Position numbers and translations under genes: made by a program
Assembly (NCBI RefSeq): GCF_000735345.1
Contig: NZ_JMPJ01000076.1
Coordinates: 1 to 64,000 of the forward strand
DNA: 64,000 bases
Reading direction: 5' to 3'
Origin: Ewingella americana ATCC 33852
Lineage (GTDB): Bacteria; Pseudomonadota; Gammaproteobacteria; Enterobacterales; Enterobacteriaceae
Shown here: one piece after another, positions 15,871 through 23,842 of the stretch
Position numbering within the stretch: the first letter of the stretch is position 1
How the letters are laid out: every line of letters starts with the position of its first letter
Notes under the pieces: model-generated
The model's input: the letters and a program-made list of their open reading frames with translations, nothing else
Databases searched by the model: none
Told to the model about the DNA's origin: nothing

Positions 15871-17259
15871 ATGGCTATTGATTATAAAATGATGGCAAGT
15901 CAGATTATTTCTAATATTGGTGGTGATAACAATATTGAATATCTCACGCATTGCGCCACGCGGTTACGTTTTAATCTCAAAGATCTCACCAAGGTTAATG
16001 AATCTGCTCTTAATGACATGCCGGATATCATTAAAGTCATCAATAACAATAGCCAGTTCCAAATCGTCATTGGTCCGCGCGTCGAGCACGTTTACCGAGC
16101 AATTGAGCAGGCTCGGGTCGCCGAGCCTGCAAGCCAGACAGTCGCCGAACCGGTGGAAAAAACTTCACTGTTTAACCGCCTACTGTCCAATATCTCGGCC
16201 ATTTTCACTCCCTATATTGGTGTGTTGGCGGGCGTCGGCATGCTCAAAGGTATCGTGGTCTTACTGCAAACCATGAATCTGGTCCATACCGATGCCTATG
16301 TCTTTACCGTGTTTAACGCACTGGCCAGCGGCGTGTTCACCTTCCTGCCGCTGTTTATCGCGGTCACCGCCGCTGAGAAGTTTAAAACCAATAAATACAT
16401 TGCGTTAGCTTTGACGGCGGCAATGGTGTACCCACTGACCACCACGGATATTCCCGCCGCAATCAGCGTCTTTGGCCTGTCGCTGAGTATGAAAATCTAC
16501 GGCGGCGCGGTGATCCCGGCGATTTTCGCGGTACTTTTCCTCAGCTATGTCGAACGCTATCTGAAGAAAGTCATTCCGGAAGTCGCCGCGCTGGTGTTCG
16601 TCCCCTGCCTGTCGCTGATTATCACCGGCTTCGTGGTCTTCACCTTTATCGGCCCGATTGCTGACTACGTGGGCATCGGCATCGCCAAAGGCTACTTCTG
16701 GCTGTACCAGCTCAGCCCGGTGATTTCCGGCGCGCTGCTGGCGGGCATTGGCCAGCTGTTCGTGGTGTTCGGCGTCCATTGGGGCATTATCCCGATTGCG
16801 CTGATCAACATTCAGGTTTCAGGCTTCGACACTATTATGCCGATGTTTATGTCGGCGGTGATGGGGCAATTCGGCGCGGCCTTTGGCGCAATCTTTATTG
16901 CCCGCAATGTAAAAGACAAACAGATTGCCATTTCAGCCTCGATTTCCGCCTTCTTTGGCATTACCGAACCGGCGCTGTACGGGGTGAATCTCAAGTACCG
17001 CATGCTATTCGTGTTTGGCTGCATCGGCGCGGCGCTGGGGGGCGGGATAACCGGCCTGCTGGGGGTGAAAACCTACAGTTTCTTGCCAGTGCTGAACGTG
17101 TTTGAGCTTGGCCTGTTCAGCGGACCTGATTCGAAGATGATTTATGAGGTCGCCGCTATCGCCGTCGCCTTTACCGTCCCGGCCATTTTGACCATTATTT
17201 ATGGCAAAACTAAGCTGGCGAAGCTGCCCATTCCGGCGGCCGAAAAAGCCGTGAGATAA
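15871..17259 (+). CDS. PTS EIIBC component, glucose/sucrose superfamily
   Basis: An inner-membrane phosphotransferase permease of 462 aa. The N-terminal EIIB domain (about 1-85) carries the phosphorylation site Cys28 in THCATRLRF. The EIIC domain (about 105-455) has some ten hydrophobic helices and the conserved FFGITEPALYGV motif near residue 368. No EIIA domain is fused and no EIIA gene is nearby, so a cytoplasmic EIIA such as Crr must supply phosphate in trans, as known for MurP-type permeases. It forms an operon with the SIS gene, probably under the LacI-type operator at 14717-14732. The sugar is not identified; an amino sugar or glycated amine fits the SIS enzyme. Confidence 0.92.
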   Translation: MAIDYKMMASQIISNIGGDNNIEYLTHCATRLRFNLKDLTKVNESALNDMPDIIKVINNNSQFQIVIGPRVEHVYRAIEQARVAEPASQTVAEPVEKTSLFNRLLSNISAIFTPYIGVLAGVGMLKGIVVLLQTMNLVHTDAYVFTVFNALASGVFTFLPLFIAVTAAEKFKTNKYIALALTAAMVYPLTTTDIPAAISVFGLSLSMKIYGGAVIPAIFAVLFLSYVERYLKKVIPEVAALVFVPCLSLIITGFVVFTFIGPIADYVGIGIAKGYFWLYQLSPVISGALLAGIGQLFVVFGVHWGIIPIALINIQVSGFDTIMPMFMSAVMGQFGAAFGAIFIARNVKDKQIAISASISAFFGITEPALYGVNLKYRMLFVFGCIGAALGGGITGLLGVKTYSFLPVLNVFELGLFSGPDSKMIYEVAAIAVAFTVPAILTIIYGKTKLAKLPIPAAEKAVR

Positions 17260-17275
17260 GGAGAGTAATAAGAGG

Positions 17276-17311
17276 AAACGCAGCCCGATTGACCCCGGAC
17301 TGCGTTTTTTA
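17276..17311 (+). terminator. Intrinsic terminator after PTS operon
   Basis: AACGCAGCCCG (17277-17287) pairs with CGGACTGCGTT (17296-17306), with one mismatch position, and is followed by a T-run to 17310. It lies between the EIIBC stop and the convergent ovoA gene. Confidence 0.85.
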
Positions 17312-17319
17312 TTGCAGAG

Positions 17320-19461
17320 TTACTTCTTGCGCCATACCGTCAGCTGCGCCACGGTGTGCTGGTATTTGCGCGCCGTCTCGCGGATAACAAAAGGCACATC
17401 CATCGGCGGCTGCACTTCCTCAAAATCACTCGACAGCAGGCGCTGCAAGGATTGATGAGTGGTCAGGGCCTCGCCGTTTTCACGCACGCCGCCCAGCCAG
17501 TTCTCCTTCGGCGTGAACTCCTCCAGCCAAGTGTATGGCGAAGAGAGCATCAGGATGCCGCCGGGGCGAATCATAGTGACAACGTCACGTAAGAAACGCT
17601 TCGGCTCGCGCAGACGGTCAATCAAATTGGATGCCAGCACCAGATCGTAAGGCTCTTTCTGCGGCTTGAGGTTACAGGCGTCGCCCTGCGAGAAATGCAC
17701 TTTCGCCGCCAGTTCGGCACTCAGCCCCACATCCGACAGGCGAGCGTGGCAGTACTCCATCAGCTCGCCCTCCTCCTGAATCAGATAGCGTAACTCTTCT
17801 CCGGCGGCCAGTGACAGCGCCACATCAATAAAGCGCGCCGAGTAGTCCAGACCGGTGACCTGCTCAAACGAGCGGGCCAACTCAAAGCTGGCACGGCCGG
17901 TGGCACAGCCGATATCTAAAGCGCGCTGGCGTTTATCACACAGTTTTTCAGCGATGGCGACCAAAGCACAGGCGTAGTTATCCACGCCGAAGTAGGACTT
18001 ACCATATTGGAAATCAAGGTATTGCGACACCAAGGTGTCAGTTTCGTACGGATTCACAATCTGTTTTTCCTGATGAGTAGACACCACATAGCGGAAGCCC
18101 GCGTGTTGGAAGAAGTGCCGACGGAAGGCATAGCGCGAGGAGCGCAAGGCTTCATTTCCGGTAGAAATCCAGCTGCCGCCCTTGATGATGGAGTGCTTGC
18201 CATCAAAGGTTGGCGTGGAAAAATCGTCATACAGCGGGTGGACGCGGAAGCCCGAAAAACCGCTGATTGGCGTGGTGGTCCACTGCCAAACATTGCCCAC
18301 CACATCGTAAAAATCCCCTTGTGGGAACTGGTCTACCGGGCAGGAAGAGGCCCACCACGCCAAGTTAATATTGCCCGGCGCCTGCTGCCAGTCTGGCTGG
18401 TCGCCCTCAACCTGTTCGCGCAAAACGTACCATTCGGCCTCGGTCGGTAACTGAATAGATTTACCGGTTTCATCCGCCTTCCAGCGGCAAAACGCGGCGG
18501 CTTCCAGCTGGTTCACCTCGGCAGGCCAGTCCCACGGCATGGTGACCTCTTCTGCCATCAGACGCAGCTTCAGGGAGTCCGGTGAAGCGATATCCCCCAC
18601 CCAGAATGTTGGGCACGCCGCCTGCGCAAAGTCGCGCCAGCCTTGCCCTTCTTCATCCCACCAGTCGTTATTTTGATAACCACCGGCCTGAATAAACTCG
18701 AAAAACTCAGCATTGCTGACCAGCATTTTGCTGGCTTTAAAAGGTTTTACCTCAGCCTTGAATGAACCATATTCGTTATCCCAGCCGTAAGTATCATCCG
18801 TTTTGCCCAAGGTAATCTCACCACCTTTCTGCGAAATCAGTGAGTTAGCAGGGACAGCGTTGCGCTCGGTTCTCGATTGAGGGCAGACAGGCCAGTGCGC
18901 CTGCGGCTTCACCCACTCAATCGGCAACTGGCGGATCAGCACGCTAGAGGTTTCGAGGTGGATGCGTTCATGCTCGATCCCCATCAGAATCACCCACGCC
19001 GGACTGTCCCAGTCCAAAGGCAATTCCAGCGGCATCTCTTTGATAAACTGAGTAATTAACGAGTGAACCTTGCCGCGATAGTCGCGCAACTGCGCAACAC
19101 TCGGCCAGCTGTAGTGGCTGTTATCAAGGTCGTCCCAGCTCATTTCATCCACGCCGATTGCCAGCATGGCTTCAATTTCATCATCAACGCGCTGCTTAAT
19201 CAGCCCCGCGGCCATCAGCTTGTTAATGTAAAAAGTGGCGGTATGCCCGAAGTAGAAAATCAACGGGTGGCGCAGGGATATGGCCTTGTTGAAGTAGGCG
19301 CGCTCGTCGTCCAGACAGTCGAAAAGACGCTCATACAGCGCCCAAGTCTGCTGGAAATAGTTGAGGATCTCCTGTCGTTTTTCCTCTGAACTGCGGCCAC
19401 TTAAATAGAGAGTCTGGGTCGGTGCAGGCAACCCGGCGGTCGTCGTTTTTGCTAAATTCAT
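17320..19461 (-). CDS. ovoA: OvoA: 5-histidylcysteine sulfoxide synthase / ovothiol methyltransferase
   Basis: A 713-residue enzyme making ovothiol A, a histidine-derived antioxidant thiol, from cysteine and histidine. It has three domains in the known order. A DinB-like N-terminal region carries the iron-binding HX3HXE motif (HERIHLE, near residues 164-170). A formylglycine-generating-enzyme-like sulfoxide synthase domain follows (about 215-470, GGSWISTGNEALRSSRYAFR). The C-terminal SAM methyltransferase domain has LDIGCATGRASFELA near 512. GGAG precedes the ATG at 19461; an in-frame start at 19503 is less likely. The C-S lyase OvoB, a PLP enzyme also needed for the pathway, is not in this window. 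The gene is monocistronic and convergent with the PTS operon. Confidence 0.93.
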   Translation of the reverse strand: MNLAKTTTAGLPAPTQTLYLSGRSSEEKRQEILNYFQQTWALYERLFDCLDDERAYFNKAISLRHPLIFYFGHTATFYINKLMAAGLIKQRVDDEIEAMLAIGVDEMSWDDLDNSHYSWPSVAQLRDYRGKVHSLITQFIKEMPLELPLDWDSPAWVILMGIEHERIHLETSSVLIRQLPIEWVKPQAHWPVCPQSRTERNAVPANSLISQKGGEITLGKTDDTYGWDNEYGSFKAEVKPFKASKMLVSNAEFFEFIQAGGYQNNDWWDEEGQGWRDFAQAACPTFWVGDIASPDSLKLRLMAEEVTMPWDWPAEVNQLEAAAFCRWKADETGKSIQLPTEAEWYVLREQVEGDQPDWQQAPGNINLAWWASSCPVDQFPQGDFYDVVGNVWQWTTTPISGFSGFRVHPLYDDFSTPTFDGKHSIIKGGSWISTGNEALRSSRYAFRRHFFQHAGFRYVVSTHQEKQIVNPYETDTLVSQYLDFQYGKSYFGVDNYACALVAIAEKLCDKRQRALDIGCATGRASFELARSFEQVTGLDYSARFIDVALSLAAGEELRYLIQEEGELMEYCHARLSDVGLSAELAAKVHFSQGDACNLKPQKEPYDLVLASNLIDRLREPKRFLRDVVTMIRPGGILMLSSPYTWLEEFTPKENWLGGVRENGEALTTHQSLQRLLSSDFEEVQPPMDVPFVIRETARKYQHTVAQLTVWRKK

Positions 19462-19629
19462 TATTATTTTCTCCGTTCTCTGACCATGCAAAGTACAGAG
19501 CAAAGTCTAGCATTAATTCATTTCATACCGGTTTCATGAGAAATTCTGTCACACTTTAAATTCTGAGTTTGAGGAGGGTAAAAAGGGGCTGATTGTTGGC
19601 AAAAGCCCGACGTCAAAACAGGAAAAGGG

Positions 19630-19965
19630 CTAGAGGCTCTTGATGAGAGTAATGACGAATGCGGTGTATCCTTCGCTAACATCATCGTTGATGTTTTCGA
19701 TAGCGCGGTCATTATTGGTCTTCAGGTCAGCATCGGCTTGGTAATATCTCAATGAGTCCCAGCGGGTATTCGAATCAGGCTGAAAGCCAGGATTATGCCA
19801 GTGGCCCCCTTCCACGGTCCCGACGAAAAATCCTTTAAGGGTGGCTTCCTCACAGACTTCTCTCGCAGCATGAGGAGATAGAGCCATGCATGAATCACCT
19901 TTAAGTTCGAAGAACTTAGCCCCCTCATGATACAAAGTATCCTGTCTAAACAGTTTCCCTGTCAT
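19630..19965 (-). CDS. Small protein of unknown function, paralogue 1
   Basis: A 111-residue soluble, acidic protein I do not recognise. It has a conserved middle and C-terminus (EVCEEAT, EGGHW, NPGF, WDSL, YYQADADLKTNNDRAIENINDD, EGYTAF). It is about 75% identical to the product of the gene directly upstream (20059-20385), counted over 108 aligned positions. No signal peptide or membrane helix is visible. The ATG at 19965 gives MTGKLFRQD, matching the paralogue's N-terminus. Tandem paralogues beside an integrase suggest accessory DNA; immunity or phage-derived roles are conceivable but not shown. Confidence 0.8.
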   Translation of the reverse strand: MTGKLFRQDTLYHEGAKFFELKGDSCMALSPHAAREVCEEATLKGFFVGTVEGGHWHNPGFQPDSNTRWDSLRYYQADADLKTNNDRAIENINDDVSEGYTAFVITLIKSL

Positions 19966-20007
19966 TGATATTCCCTTAAACATAAAAAGCTAGCAGATCA
20001 TTGAAAT

Positions 20008-20035
20008 ACGCCCAACAATAAGAATTATTGGGCGT
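20008..20035 (-). terminator. Hairpin between the tandem paralogues
   Basis: ACGCCCAA (20008-20015) pairs with TTGGGCGT (20028-20035), with further partial pairing inside. On the minus strand it follows the upstream paralogue's stop, but the T-rich tail is weak. It may be a terminator or an RNA-stabilising hairpin. Confidence 0.5.
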
Positions 20036-20058
20036 CCTAATGACAACAACTTGAAGCT

Positions 20059-20385
20059 CTAGATCAGAGTAATAATAAACGCTGTGTACCCCTCCTTGGC
20101 ATCATCGTTGATGTTTTCGATTGCACGGTCATTATTGGTCTTGAGATCGGCATCGGCTTGATAATATTTTAATGAGTCCCAATTGGTGTTCATATCAGGT
20201 TTAAACCCCGGATTCAGCCAATGTCCACCTTCAATTGCCCCAATAAAAATCCCTCTGCGAGTTGCTTCTTCACAGACCTCTGTTGCTGCTTTCGGGGATA
20301 GTTTCATGCGTGCATCGCCATCAAGCTCGAAGAATTTCGCCCCATCCTCAAACAAAATATCCTGTCTAAACAGTGCCTCTATCAT
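20059..20385 (-). CDS. Small protein of unknown function, paralogue 2
   Basis: A 108-residue protein, the sister of the 111-residue product encoded just downstream. They share LFRQD, GAKFFEL, LSP, EVCEEAT, EGGHW, NPGF, WDSL and a nearly invariant 30-residue C-terminal stretch. Start chosen at the ATG giving MIEALFRQD, matching the paralogue; an in-frame start at 20415 would add ten residues. The 318 bp upstream (20386-20703) is AT-rich and holds no gene that I can see, only a lone TATAAT at 20611-20616. The integrase gene lies beyond on the same strand. Function unknown. Confidence 0.8.
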   Translation of the reverse strand: MIEALFRQDILFEDGAKFFELDGDARMKLSPKAATEVCEEATRRGIFIGAIEGGHWLNPGFKPDMNTNWDSLKYYQADADLKTNNDRAIENINDDAKEGYTAFIITLI

Positions 20386-20703
20386 TTTATTTTCCCTAAA
20401 AACTAGCTCATCCAATTATAAATGTCGACACGTAAAACAGGCCTGAAAATATATTCAGCCATTTCTTTCATTCGCGCGGTAGTTATAAACTCTCATTATA
20501 TTACTTTTCAAACCCCGTATTTACTTCTCCCCTTAAGAATATTTTAAGTAAATCTGAAAGCTCGACTTGTATTTAATCTGAAAGTATCCATTTTATTGAC
20601 TGTCTTTTCATATAATGAATTTTTCTATGATGCCGGAGAATGTCGGCTTCATAAGTATCATTTTTCATCTTTGCAGGAAGGCTTGAAAGTATAAAGTGAG
20701 ACA

Positions 20704-21816
20704 TCAACCCACCATAAACAGCAGCGATCGTTCGCTAATTTGCAGCGATTCGCCTTGATAATTGTGGTGCAGGCTTTGGTAGGAGTCGCTGGAAATTATC
20801 CGCTCGATGTCTGCTGACAGGGCTTCTAGCGCCTGTTTCATCTGCGGTAAATAGTCGTGGGTGTCGTAGACGCGGTCGATGCCTTCCAGCGAGTGGTTCA
20901 TGATTTTACGCGCCACGTCGTTGGCGATATTCAGTGATGCGAGTTTAGATCGCGCGGTTCGGCGCAAATCTCGGGTGGTGAAAGCCTCGATGCCAAGCCC
21001 TCTTTCTGCGCGAACCATTCTGCGCAAAGCCTGCGTGATCGCCCCGCGCGATAAAGGTTTTTGCGGGTCCGAAGGAGAAGGTACCAGCCACGGACTTTCG
21101 GCCGGACTGGCTGCGAAAAGTGCATCAACGCAGCGGGTCATCATCGCGGTGAGCGGCAAACTGTGGTCACGGCGGGACTTATTTCTCTGCCCCTGACGCC
21201 ACAAACCAATGGTTAAATGAAACTCGTCTTTGCGCGCCCGAACCACTTCATCCGGGCGTCTGGCAGTGAGCAAACAGAGACGCAAAGCCCAGCGACACTG
21301 CTCTGAAATATCCCATAAATCAAGGCCATGCCAGAAAATCCAGATTTCCGCGTCGGTCAGAGATCGCTCTCTTGGCGGCGTATTTCGCCCGCCGACGTCT
21401 CGCCGTTTCATCGAGCCAATCGGTGAGTGTTCGATATAACCTTGGGTTTCCGCCCAGCTCATAAACTGTTTGCACAGAGCAAAAACGCGCTTGGCTTCGG
21501 CAATTTTTCTCTCGGCCAGCAGCACGTTAAATAGCCGGTTGAGTCGCAGTCGCGTCACTTTATTCAGCGGCAGCGAACCAATCATCGGCAGCACGTGTTT
21601 GAGCAGAGAAGAAATAGCAATTTCCGGGCGCCGCCGCGTGATCATCAGCGACAGCCTGATCCACACCTTCATCACCTGCTCGACGGTCGCGTTGCCCTCT
21701 TCTTCCATATTATCCAGCTCGGCCAAGGGCGCATTCTTGATCTGGTTAAGAAAGAGGATCACATGGCGGCCAACCTGATCGGCGGCAATGTCGGGTTCGG
21801 TCACGGCTTGGTTCAT
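20704..21816 (-). CDS. Tyrosine recombinase / phage-type integrase
   Basis: A 370-residue site-specific recombinase. The core-binding domain lies at about residues 45-155. The catalytic domain shows the first Arg in LLTARRPDEV (near 184), the second Arg box TTRDLRRTARSKL (near 283-295) with Arg in place of the usual His, then NHSLEG (near 309), and the nucleophile Tyr in DRVYDTHDY (near 316-324). Length and pattern fit P4-like integrases of genomic islands. No tRNA gene or obvious att repeat adjoins it and no other phage genes follow, so it may be a remnant of an island or a solitary recombinase. Confidence 0.88.
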   Translation of the reverse strand: MNQAVTEPDIAADQVGRHVILFLNQIKNAPLAELDNMEEEGNATVEQVMKVWIRLSLMITRRRPEIAISSLLKHVLPMIGSLPLNKVTRLRLNRLFNVLLAERKIAEAKRVFALCKQFMSWAETQGYIEHSPIGSMKRRDVGGRNTPPRERSLTDAEIWIFWHGLDLWDISEQCRWALRLCLLTARRPDEVVRARKDEFHLTIGLWRQGQRNKSRRDHSLPLTAMMTRCVDALFAASPAESPWLVPSPSDPQKPLSRGAITQALRRMVRAERGLGIEAFTTRDLRRTARSKLASLNIANDVARKIMNHSLEGIDRVYDTHDYLPQMKQALEALSADIERIISSDSYQSLHHNYQGESLQISERSLLFMVG

Positions 21817-21888
21817 TCAGGCAATTTCTACAGGCAAAAGTCCGGAGCGCAGTTATAACAACTTCAGCAGACCGAGGCAAAACGTTTA

Positions 21889-21917
21889 TGACTCCAGACC
21901 TATTAAGTCTGGAGTCA
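21889..21917. repeat. Perfect 11-bp inverted repeat upstream of the integrase gene
   Basis: TGACTCCAGAC (21889-21899) and its exact complement GTCTGGAGTCA (21907-21917) flank a 7-base loop. It is about 70 bp upstream of the integrase start and has no T-run. Possible roles are an integrase arm/core site, an operator or a transcript end. Only the palindrome itself is certain. Confidence 0.5.
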
Positions 21918-22027
21918 CAAAGAGTGCGAATGGTGAATTCTAGTCACCCCGGCAGCGTCAATTTAGCCAAGGATATGCGGGGTTTATGCTCATAAAAAAG
22001 CCAATTTATTTGATTTCACTTCTATTT

Positions 22028-22051
22028 GATATGTTATAACATAACAATATC
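22028..22051 (+). promoter_or_regulatory. Probable Zur box (zinc repressor operator)
   Basis: The 15-base core TGTTATAACATAACA (22032-22046) matches the enterobacterial Zur-box core TGTTATAATATAACA at all but one position. The flanks GATA and TATC extend the dyad. It lies 23-46 bases upstream of the first gene of a FecBCD-type ABC transporter, where a bound repressor would block the promoter. A Fur box (GATAATGATAATCATTATC) fits much less well. Confidence 0.7.
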
Positions 22052-22073
22052 TATCTACATCGAATCTTTCTCT

Positions 22074-22856
22074 ATGCTCATCCCTGACGTTCTTAGCATC
22101 GAACACCTGAGTATCCGCACTCAGCGCAATAATTTGTTGGTTAGCGGAGTGAATTTCCAACTTTCGTCCGGGGAATGTTTGGCGGTGATCGGCCCAAACG
22201 GCAGCGGCAAATCCAGCTTACTGCGCGCTCTGACCAGCGAACTCGCGCCAAGCGAAGGCAGCATTTTGCTCAACGGACAGCCATTGGCCAACTTCTCGCG
22301 GCAAGAGCGCGCCAAGCATATTGCGATTGTGGCGCAGGACGATCCGCCCGATCCGCGATTGCTGGTTGAAGACTATGTCGCCCTCGGCCGTATTCCTCAT
22401 CACCACTGCTGCACACCGATTCATCATCGGCGCTGTATTGAGCAAGCACTGGTCGATACCAAACTTGAAAATTTGCGCCATCGGCTGATCGGCTCACTCT
22501 CCGGCGGTGAAAAACAGCGCGCCGCGCTGGCTCGGGCTTTTGCCCAAACGCCACAGCTTTTATTGCTCGATGAGCCAACCAATCATCTCGACCCTTTAAG
22601 CCGCGCCACCCTTTTGGCGCTGGTGCGCAGTAAAGGAATTTCGACCATTGCCGTGTTGCATGATTTGCCTCTGGTCGAGCCTTTCGCCGATCGCATTCTG
22701 GTGATGCAAAAAGGCCGACTGGTGGTATGGGGTTACCCCGAGATCGCGCTATCTGCTCAAATAATAAACCGCGTGTTTGGCATGGAAAGTTACACTGTCA
22801 CCCACCCTATTACCGGCAACCCTCTGCGCATTTTTGAGGCGCCTTTGTGCGCCTAG
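22074..22856 (+). CDS. FecE/BtuD-type metal-chelate ABC transporter ATPase
   Basis: A cytoplasmic ATPase of 260 aa in the iron-siderophore/cobalamin/heme (FecE) group. It has GPNGSGKSSLL (Walker A, about residues 38-48), AQDDPPDPRLLVEDYVALGR (Q-loop region), GSLSGGEKQRAALARAFAQ (signature, near 141-159), LLLLDEPTNHLD (Walker B, near 163-174) and a VLHDLPLV H-loop. I start at the ATG at 22074 because the upstream in-frame TTG at 22026 would place the Zur box inside the coding region. No strong ribosome site is visible. The binding-protein and permease genes follow in one operon. Confidence 0.92.
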   Translation: MLIPDVLSIEHLSIRTQRNNLLVSGVNFQLSSGECLAVIGPNGSGKSSLLRALTSELAPSEGSILLNGQPLANFSRQERAKHIAIVAQDDPPDPRLLVEDYVALGRIPHHHCCTPIHHRRCIEQALVDTKLENLRHRLIGSLSGGEKQRAALARAFAQTPQLLLLDEPTNHLDPLSRATLLALVRSKGISTIAVLHDLPLVEPFADRILVMQKGRLVVWGYPEIALSAQIINRVFGMESYTVTHPITGNPLRIFEAPLCA

Positions 22857-22883
22857 TGTTTTACTTTTCTCCAGGACAACGTC

Positions 22884-23840
22884 ATGAAAAATCTTGCCTT
22901 TATATTGCCCGGCTTACTGTTCTCCAGTTTGACCTTTGCCAGCGACTTCCCGGTCACGGTGGACAGCTGCGGCCAACCGCTGACCTTTACTCAGGCACCG
23001 CAGCGCGCCGTGATCAATGATTTGAATATGTCGGAAATGGCTTTTGCTTTGGGTTTGCAAAACCACATTGTCGGCGTGACGGGGATCAGCGGCTGGTACA
23101 AAGTGACGCCAGAATTCAAAATTCAGCAGGGAAATATCCCCGAATTGGCGGCTAAATATCCCTCTTTAGAAACCTTGGTCGCCGTCGCGCCCGATCTGTT
23201 TTTCGCTGGCTGGAACTACGGCATGAAACTCGGCGGTGACGTCACGCCACAGTCGCTCGCCCACTACGGGGTGAAAACGCTGGTACTGAGCGAAAGCTGT
23301 ATTTTTGTTGATAAGCACCGCCCGCGCGCCAGCATGGATTTACTCTATGGCGACGAGTTGAAGCTGGGCGCAATTTTTGGCAAACGCGAAGAGGCGCAAA
23401 AATTGGTCGATGGCTGGAAAGCCCGCGTCTCGGCGGTGCAGCAAAAAATCGGCAAACACCAACCGCCAAAAGTGTTCGTGTATGACTCTGGCGAAGACAA
23501 ACCTTTTACCAGTGGAAAATACGCCATGCCTACGGCCATTATTGAAGCCGCCGGAGGCAAAAACATCATGGATAATCTGGACGCCAGTTGGACCACCACC
23601 TCATGGGAGAGCGTGGCAACTCAAGAGCCGGATGTGATTGTATTGCTGGATTACCAGACCGGCGGCGGCGCGGCGGCCTTGCAGCATTTCCTCGAATCTC
23701 ACCCATTAATGAAAGAGACACCTGCGGTTAAACATCATCGCTATGTGAAGTTGCAGTACAGCGAATTGACGCCGGGTCCGGCGAATATTGACGCAGTAGA
23801 AAAACTGGCCAAAGTGCTTTATCCGGATGCAACTCATTGA
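22884..23840 (+). CDS. Periplasmic metal-chelate-binding protein (FecB/BtuF-type)
   Basis: A 318-residue periplasmic binding protein. It has a Sec signal peptide (about residues 1-20, cleavage after TFAS or nearby), then a TroA/BtuF-like fold opening with FPVTVDSCGQPLTFTQAPQRAV, the usual first strand of this family. PDLFFAGWNYGMK and GGKNIMDNL are also family-like. It delivers its ligand to the permease encoded next door. The ligand could be an iron siderophore, cobalamin, heme or a zinc chelate; the Zur box upstream favours zinc-related uptake. AGGA precedes the ATG, and the end touches the start region of the permease gene. Confidence 0.9.
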   Translation: MKNLAFILPGLLFSSLTFASDFPVTVDSCGQPLTFTQAPQRAVINDLNMSEMAFALGLQNHIVGVTGISGWYKVTPEFKIQQGNIPELAAKYPSLETLVAVAPDLFFAGWNYGMKLGGDVTPQSLAHYGVKTLVLSESCIFVDKHRPRASMDLLYGDELKLGAIFGKREEAQKLVDGWKARVSAVQQKIGKHQPPKVFVYDSGEDKPFTSGKYAMPTAIIEAAGGKNIMDNLDASWTTTSWESVATQEPDVIVLLDYQTGGGAAALQHFLESHPLMKETPAVKHHRYVKLQYSELTPGPANIDAVEKLAKVLYPDATH

Positions 23841-23842
23841 AA

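Noticed and set aside
17963-18450. Plus-strand frames opposite ovoA
   Set aside because: Shadows of the ovoA coding sequence with no independent features.
20704-22025. Full prophage or integrative element around the integrase
   Set aside because: No capsid, excision, replication or mobilisation genes and no tRNA or clear att repeats nearby; only the integrase and two unknown small genes are supported.
22028-22051. Fur box before the FecBCD-type transporter
   Set aside because: The dyad matches the Zur core almost perfectly and the Fur consensus poorly.
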